The notes under the pieces were generated by a model. The model did not search any database, was not told where the DNA came from, and saw nothing but the letters and a program-made list of their open reading frames with translations. From positions 1-38,992 of the forward strand of contig CAKOTZ010000012.1 of assembly GCA_934120395.1 (NCBI GenBank): a stretch of DNA of 38,992 bases, read 5' to 3'. This stretch comes from an uncultured Clostridia bacterium (GTDB lineage Bacteria; Bacillota; Clostridia; TANB77; CAG-508). Below, piece by piece: positions 35,000 through 38,992 of the stretch; within the stretch, counting starts at the first letter, position 1, and each line of letters begins with the position of its first letter. The translations under genes were made by a program, and so were the position numbers.

Positions 35000-36019
35000 T
35001 TAAAATTGGTTTAAAAATCTTACATCGTTTTCATAAAGCAGACGTAAATCATCTATGCCGTATTTAGCCATAGCAATTCTTTCTACTCCAAACCCAAAAG
35101 CAAAACCAGAATATTCCTTTGGATCTATTCCACAATTACGAAGTACATTTGGATGTACCATTCCACAACCTAGAATTTCAATCCATCCTTCTTGCTTACA
35201 TACACGACAACCCTTTCCCCCACATACAAAGCATGATACATCAGCTTCTGCACTTGGTTCTGTAAAAGGAAAATGATGTGGTCTAAAGCGTATCTGTGTT
35301 TTTTCTCCTAAATATGTTTTTGTAAAAGCTTCCAATGTTCCTTTTAAATCTGCCATTGTAATATTTTTATCAATAACTAAACCTTCTATTTGATGAAAAA
35401 CCGGTGAATGTGTTGCATCAACAGAATCTGAACGATATACAGCTCCTGGACATATAATTTTTATTGGTGGTTTTTGTCTTTCCATTGTTCTTGCTTGTAC
35501 TGGAGATGTTTGTGACCTTAGCAAAATATTATCTGTAATATATATAGTATCTTGCAAATCTCTTGACGGATGGTCTATTGGAGCATTTAATTGGTCAAAA
35601 TTATAGTGGGCAGTTTCTATTTCTGGGCCATCCTCAATTTTATATCCTAAACCGATAAAAATTTCTTTAACTTCATCAATTACCTTTGTAATTGGGTGCA
35701 ATGAACCTAAATTTTGTTTTTTACTTGGTTCTGTAACATCTATTTTTTCAGTTTTTAATTTTTCTTCTAGAGCTTTTTGTTTTAGTATTTTTTCAGTTCC
35801 TTGAATTAGGTTTTCAATGCTATCTCTTACTTCATTTACCATACTACCAATAATTGGTCTTTCCTCTGCAGACAAAGCACCCATTCCTCTTAAAATTGCT
35901 GTTAATTCTCCTTTTTTACCAAGATATTTAACACGCATTTCTTCTAAACCTTTTAAGTCTTTTGTTTTTTCAATACATTCCTTTGCTTGTTTTTTTATCT
36001 CTTCGATTTTTTCTTTCAA
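35000..36019 (-). CDS. pheS: Phenylalanyl-tRNA synthetase alpha subunit
   Basis: A 339-residue class II catalytic subunit that charges tRNA-Phe. Motif 2 (RSDSVDATHSPVFHQIEGL) and motif 3 (GFGVERIAMAKYG) are clear, preceded by an N-terminal coiled coil. A pair of CxxC motifs (FVCGGKGCRVCKQEG) in the insertion is common in Clostridia. I place the start at the TTG 36017-36019, seven bases after GGGAGG; a longer frame to 36067 runs into the T-box terminator and is rejected. Confidence 0.97.
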   Translation of the reverse strand: MKEKIEEIKKQAKECIEKTKDLKGLEEMRVKYLGKKGELTAILRGMGALSAEERPIIGSMVNEVRDSIENLIQGTEKILKQKALEEKLKTEKIDVTEPSKKQNLGSLHPITKVIDEVKEIFIGLGYKIEDGPEIETAHYNFDQLNAPIDHPSRDLQDTIYITDNILLRSQTSPVQARTMERQKPPIKIICPGAVYRSDSVDATHSPVFHQIEGLVIDKNITMADLKGTLEAFTKTYLGEKTQIRFRPHHFPFTEPSAEADVSCFVCGGKGCRVCKQEGWIEILGCGMVHPNVLRNCGIDPKEYSGFAFGFGVERIAMAKYGIDDLRLLYENDVRFLNQF

Positions 36020-36051
36020 TTTTCTTCCTCCCTTTTTTGAAAATTGTATAA

Positions 36052-36295
36052 ACAAAAAAGCCCTCATCCTTGTTAGGACGAAAGGCCTTATTTCCGCGGT
36101 ACCACCTAATTTATTAACACTTTTGTTAATCTCTCTAAGCTATAACGTTGCAAACGTTCTTGCCTACTAATTTTAGCAAGTCCCTCCAAAGTGAAATTTC
36201 AATAAATTTTAACGTATAGGCTTTCAGCTAATAACCTATTTCTCTTTTTCGTTAACTGCAATTTATCTACTTTGCTTTTTCTACGGTTTTACTTT
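36052..36295 (-). promoter_or_regulatory. T-box leader of pheS-pheT (Phe-specific, UUC specifier)
   Basis: The T-box core TAGGTGGTACCGCGG lies at about 36096-36110, followed by a terminator (36052-36090) that ends in a T run. In Stem I the triplet UUC (36193-36195), then a purine, then CTTTGGAG, is the likely specifier codon for phenylalanine. The same layout, with GUA, is present in the valS leader. Confidence 0.92.
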
Positions 36296-36299
36296 TTTA

Positions 36300-36328
36300 A
36301 TACTATCATACTTTTTTCTTTTTTACAA
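36300..36328 (-). promoter_or_regulatory. pheS T-box promoter
   Basis: TTGTAA, 17 bases, TAGTAT on the minus strand, directly before the Phe T-box. It begins 21 bases beyond the stop of the adhesin gene at 36349. Confidence 0.6.
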
Positions 36329-36348
36329 GATTTTATTTGAAATTTTTC

Positions 36349-37305
36349 CTAGAAAGTCGTGCCCAAACGCACAGAGAAGTTGTCGCCGACGCCGTTGACG
36401 TTGTAGCTGCCCACATAGCCATTGTTGAAGTTAGCGTACCACGCGACGTTGGTATTACACTGCGACGACGACCAATAGTAATAGCTAAGGCCATTTTTGG
36501 CGTAATTTAATGTGTTTATGCCCAAATTACCTCCAAATGCTGCCCATTCTGCTCTTGATGGCACATACCATCCTTTATTTGCTTTTTCTTGTATTTGTCC
36601 CCATAAATCTTTATGGCTTGAACAAGCATTTTGCGCTCCATAAGCTTTTGCATTCCACTTTGCTAGCATATTTCTTGTATTGCTTGCTCCTTTTCCAAAA
36701 TCTACTGATGTTGTACTAGCATAGTCATTCATATTATTTGCTGCATTGTACCAATCGTAATATGTTCCATTTTGCTTTCCATCTATATCTGTTAACGCCA
36801 TTACATAAAACCTTGGTGTACCATTTGTTGTTTTTGCTCTTAATACTTCTTGCTCTCCATTTATTGCATTTGCGTATGACTTTTGACTTACACAATACTC
36901 TTTTAATCCTGTTGTTACTTTTGAAATTGTATATTCTCCATAACTATTATATTTCGAATTTCCTGATGGATTCCATGTTCCACTTCCTCCAACTGCCAAA
37001 TCTGCATATATTATTCCATCTGCTGTTCCATCTCCGTCTACATCTGCATATTTCCCTACATACGATTCTGCATTACTTATTGATGGACCAAGTCCCTTGC
37101 CATCTAAATATTCTTCTATTTTGTTTAGTAATTCCTGCTCATTTTCACTACTCTCTTGATATTTGTCTACACTTGATTGAGCCTTGTTAATTAATCCATT
37201 CTCTCCTAGCACCATTGATAAACTTACTCCTGCTAATATTAGCAAAACAATAATTGTGATTATCAATGCTACTAACGTGATTGCTTTGTTACTTTTTAAA
37301 TTCAT
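36349..37305 (-). CDS. Prepilin-like protein with hypervariable lectin-type C-terminus (copy 1)
   Basis: A 318-residue protein. Residues 1-40 are the KSNKAITLVALII prepilin-type helix (Ala before the cleavage site, no Glu at mature position 5), then a Glu-rich coil. A domain follows with DVDGDGTADG, DIDGKQNGT, GWYVPSRAEW and YYWSSSQ, the signature of the Lcl_C/DUF1566-FISUMP C-type-lectin-like family. It ends AWYANFNNGYV ... VRLGTTF. Up to SSSQ it is about 94% identical to the gene at 37814; the last 36 residues are only 50% identical. The last ~120 bases are about 53% GC by my count, with 22 of 36 codons ending in C, unlike the rest of the gene. See the findings on adenine-directed diversification. 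Confidence 0.88.
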   Translation of the reverse strand: MNLKSNKAITLVALIITIIVLLILAGVSLSMVLGENGLINKAQSSVDKYQESSENEQELLNKIEEYLDGKGLGPSISNAESYVGKYADVDGDGTADGIIYADLAVGGSGTWNPSGNSKYNSYGEYTISKVTTGLKEYCVSQKSYANAINGEQEVLRAKTTNGTPRFYVMALTDIDGKQNGTYYDWYNAANNMNDYASTTSVDFGKGASNTRNMLAKWNAKAYGAQNACSSHKDLWGQIQEKANKGWYVPSRAEWAAFGGNLGINTLNYAKNGLSYYYWSSSQCNTNVAWYANFNNGYVGSYNVNGVGDNFSVRLGTTF

Positions 37306-37446
37306 TTTTATACCTCTTTCCTTTGTATTTCTAATAAAATTACTATTTTAGTTTATCCATCTTCAAGCAATATTATGTAATTCTATGTTAACAATTTGCA
37401 TACATTTTATATTATTATTTTGAACTTGTAAAGAAAAAAATAACAA
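37306..37446 (-). promoter_or_regulatory. Upstream region of the copy-1 adhesin gene
   Basis: About 140 bases between the terminator at 37447 and the start of the gene. The start has AAAGGAAAGAGG behind it. No clean -35/-10 pair is visible and the AACATNATGTT operator of the related genes is absent, so this copy may be controlled differently. Confidence 0.4.
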
Positions 37447-37487
37447 AAAAACGAAAAAATTACCTTTGTATGGTTAGTTTTTCGTTT
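37443..37487 (-). terminator. Strong terminator after the structured intergenic element
   Basis: AAACGAAAAA pairs with TTTTTCGTTT, extended by a TTACC/GGTTA-type inner pairing, and is followed by a T run on the minus strand. It ends the structured element at 37495-37740 before the copy-1 adhesin gene, which argues that the element is its own short transcript. Confidence 0.75.
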
Positions 37488-37740
37488 CTTGACACTTTTC
37501 CGCAATTTATCACAAATATCATTTTTTCCATTCGTTTCTTCCCACTGGAGCTGTAACATTGCTACCGCAATTAACAGCTCTCAGCGGTCCCCACGGAAAA
37601 CCTCATTCCAAAAATATATTTGTTCTTCTCGCTAATGCATTGCTAATTTTTAAGCACTAAACGGCCTCTTTCTAGCCGTAAGCAAAAATATTTGCCCTCT
37701 CACGGAACGGCTAAATTTTCATATATTTTTGTGTAGGCGG
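37488..37740 (-). ncRNA. Candidate structured noncoding RNA, part duplicated at 38915-38992
   Basis: About 250 bases without a usable reading frame, more GC-rich than the genes around it. A long hairpin at 37542-37587 pairs CCACTG and CAGCGG (one G-U), then GAGCTGT with ACAGCTC, then ATTGC with GCAAT, closed by a four-base loop. A second fold pairs TAGCCGT with ACGGCTA at about 37673-37712. The part at 37495-37572 recurs with 76 of 78 bases identical at 38915-38992. It is bounded by terminators on both sides. The direction is inferred from the terminator; an RNA is only a hypothesis. Confidence 0.5.
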
Positions 37741-37757
37741 TAAACTTGGCAGTTAGC

Positions 37758-37807
37758 AAAAAATGTAGGAAAAACAACATTTTTGTTTGCCATTTCCCTA
37801 CATTTTT
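37758..37807 (-). terminator. Terminator of the copy-2 adhesin gene
   Basis: AAAAATGTAGG and CCTACATTTTT pair around a loop of about 26 bases, with a T run on the minus strand, just after the stop at 37814. Confidence 0.75.
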
Positions 37808-37813
37808 ACAAAA

Positions 37814-38767
37814 TTAGAAAGTCGTGCCTAAGCGCACATAACCGTTTGTGTTGTCGTTGTTTACGTGACCGTAGGTCGCATATCCATTGCTAAAGTCAGC
37901 AAACCATGCGTTTCTGACATTATACTGTGACGACGACCAACACCAATTGCTAAGACCCTTGCTTGCGTAATTTGATTTGTTTATGCTCAAGTTGCCTCCA
38001 AATGCTGTCCATTCTGCTCGTGATGGCACATACCAACCTTTATTTACTTGCTCCTGTATTTGTCCCCATGAATCTTTAGCATTTTGCGCTCCATATGCTG
38101 GTGGTGTATTATTCCACTTTGCTAGCATATTTCTTGTATTGCTTGCTCCTTTTCCAAAATCTACTGATGTTGTACTTGCATAATCATTCATATTATTATA
38201 TGCTGCATAATACCAATAATAAACTGTTCCATTTTGTTTCCCATCTATATCTGTTAACGCCATTACATAAAACCTTGGTGTACCGTTTGTTGTTTTTGCT
38301 CTTATTACTTCTTGCTCTCCATTTATTGCATTTGTGTATGATTTTTGACTTACACAATACTCTTTTAATCCTGTTGTTATTTTTGGAATTGTATATTCTC
38401 CATAACTATTATAGTTTGAATTTCCTGATGGATTCCATCTTCCACTTCCTCCAACTGCCAAATCTGCATATATTATTCCATCTACTATTCCATCTCCGTC
38501 TACATCTGCATATTTTCCTACATATGATTCTGTATTACTTATTGATGGACCAAGTCCATTGCCATCCAAATATTCTTCTATTTTGTTTAGTAATTCCTGC
38601 TCATTTTCACTACTCTCTTGATATTTGTCTACACTTGATTGAGCCTTGTTAATTAATCCATTCTCTCCTAACACCATTGATAAACTTACTCCTGCTAAAA
38701 TTAGCAAAACAATTATTGTTATTATTAATGCTACCAATGTGATTGCTTTGTTACTTTTCAAGTTCAT
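37814..38767 (-). CDS. Prepilin-like protein with hypervariable lectin-type C-terminus (copy 2)
   Basis: A 317-residue paralogue of the gene at 36349. I start it at the ATG 38765-38767 behind AAAGGATG, giving the same MNLKSNKAITLVA N-terminus as the other copies; a longer frame to 38830 reads through the promoter. The architecture is the same: a prepilin helix, a coil, a calcium-loop-like DVDGDGIVDG, then an Lcl_C/FISUMP-like C-type-lectin domain with DIDGKQNGT, WYVPSRAEW, WCWSSSQ and ending VRLGTTF. From SSSQ to the end, residues change at about half the positions relative to copy 1, many as NNC-codon changes at first and second bases. It has its own promoter with palindromes and its own terminator. 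Confidence 0.88.
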   Translation of the reverse strand: MNLKSNKAITLVALIITIIVLLILAGVSLSMVLGENGLINKAQSSVDKYQESSENEQELLNKIEEYLDGNGLGPSISNTESYVGKYADVDGDGIVDGIIYADLAVGGSGRWNPSGNSNYNSYGEYTIPKITTGLKEYCVSQKSYTNAINGEQEVIRAKTTNGTPRFYVMALTDIDGKQNGTVYYWYYAAYNNMNDYASTTSVDFGKGASNTRNMLAKWNNTPPAYGAQNAKDSWGQIQEQVNKGWYVPSRAEWTAFGGNLSINKSNYASKGLSNWCWSSSQYNVRNAWFADFSNGYATYGHVNNDNTNGYVRLGTTF

Positions 38768-38815
38768 AAAAAACATCCTTTCATTTGTATTTAATTTTAT
38801 ATTCAACTTATGAAC

Positions 38816-38858
38816 ATTATATAACATCATGTTTTAAAATTCAATATAACATCATGTT
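38816..38858 (-). promoter_or_regulatory. Promoter of the copy-2 adhesin gene with two palindromic operators
   Basis: TTGAAT (38839-38844), 17 bases, TATAAT (38816-38821) on the minus strand. The palindrome AACATCATGTT sits in the spacer (38823-38833) and again upstream (38848-38858), with centres 25 bases apart. The promoter of the gene at 1-716 has the same layout and spacing. Confidence 0.65.
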
Positions 38859-38914
38859 ATGTTTTATGTAAATTTTTTACATTTATAGAAATTTGTTTTT
38901 TATTTCTTAACTTT

Positions 38915-38992
38915 CTTTTCCGCGATTTATCACAAATATCATTTTTTCCATTCGGTTCTTCCCACTGGAGCTGTAACATTGCTACCGCAATT
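38915..38992 (-). repeat. Second copy of the structured element, cut by the window edge
   Basis: Matches 37495-37572 at 76 of 78 positions and runs off the window at GCTACCGCAATT, in the middle of the large hairpin. It has no matching terminator downstream here, unlike the first copy. Confidence 0.85.

Noticed and set aside
36020..36067. Upstream start for pheS
   Set aside because: It would run into the T-box terminator and has no ribosome binding site; TTG 36019 has GGGAGG.
37488..37740. DGR template repeat in the structured intergenic element
   Set aside because: It shows no similarity to the last 120 bases of the adhesin genes on either strand, so it cannot template those tails.
37488..37740. 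Cyclic di-GMP riboswitch upstream of a pilin-like gene
   Set aside because: The conserved loops and spacing of the type I and II classes I recall are not visible, and a strong terminator separates it from the gene without a switching partner that I can see.
36510..38652. Plus-strand Leu/His-rich reading frames opposite the adhesin genes
   Set aside because: They mirror the coding strand of the adhesins (antisense shadows) and have no ribosome binding sites.
38768..38830. Longer N-terminus of the copy-2 adhesin
   Set aside because: It would read through the promoter and lacks the conserved MNLKSN start context and ribosome binding site.
1..38992. CRISPR arrays, tRNA and rRNA genes
   Set aside because: No regularly spaced short repeats and no cloverleaf or rRNA-like segment could be supported. 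The repeats present are long, few and differently spaced.

Overview
The window is about 39 kb of AT-rich chromosomal DNA from an endospore-forming Clostridia-type Firmicute. The evidence is low-GC coding throughout, T-box leaders, SpoVM, a SpoVAC-SpoVAD-SpoVAE operon, a PASTA-domain Ser/Thr kinase, the diadenylate cyclase CdaA, and a Gram-positive type IV pilus locus without a secretin. I see no tRNA, rRNA or CRISPR array. The species cannot be named from this sequence.

Left accessory end (1-3.8 kb, minus strand): a prepilin-like surface protein cut off by the window edge; two copies of a 0.7-kb repeat, each with a paralogous single-pass membrane protein, with a 5'-truncated DDE transposase trapped between them; and an exported glycine-zipper protein. 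Housekeeping stretch (3.8-13.1 kb): T-box-controlled valS, a HEPN-MNT toxin-antitoxin pair, a HicB-type gene flanked by 46-bp direct repeats at the recG 3' end, recG, a small unknown gene, rpmB, spoVM with a 50-residue membrane protein, nth, and a membrane-anchored bactofilin-like protein.

13.1-18.6 kb (minus): rpe, prkC, prpC, rlmN and a ROK kinase, the usual kinase/phosphatase neighbourhood but without rsgA. 18.7-27.8 kb (minus): one type IV pilus operon, transcribed pilM-N fusion, pilO, a PilP-like gene, a short pilin, pilD, a second prepilin, pilB, pilT and pilC. pilC carries a single-base frameshift, and PilD appears to lack its second catalytic aspartate. 28.1-30.3 kb (plus): dodecin, then spoVAC-D-E. 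30.4-36.3 kb (minus): pheS-pheT behind a Phe T-box, a small membrane peptide, cdaA, truA (frameshifted near its 3' end) and secG.

Right accessory end (36.3-39.0 kb, minus): two near-identical prepilin-like proteins with C-type-lectin-like (Lcl_C/FISUMP-like) C-terminal domains. Over most of their length they are about 94% identical, but their last ~36 residues drop to 50%, and that block is GC-rich and packed with NNC codons. This is the pattern left by adenine-directed diversification of AAC codons in a diversity-generating retroelement (DGR), although no template repeat or reverse transcriptase lies in the window. A duplicated, strongly structured intergenic element precedes both genes, and two of the three prepilin-like adhesin genes share a promoter with a palindrome inside its spacer. 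My leading hypothesis is a family of pilin-anchored lectin-like surface proteins with a diversified binding face, perhaps assembled or exported by the type IV pilus machinery at 18.7-27.8 kb.
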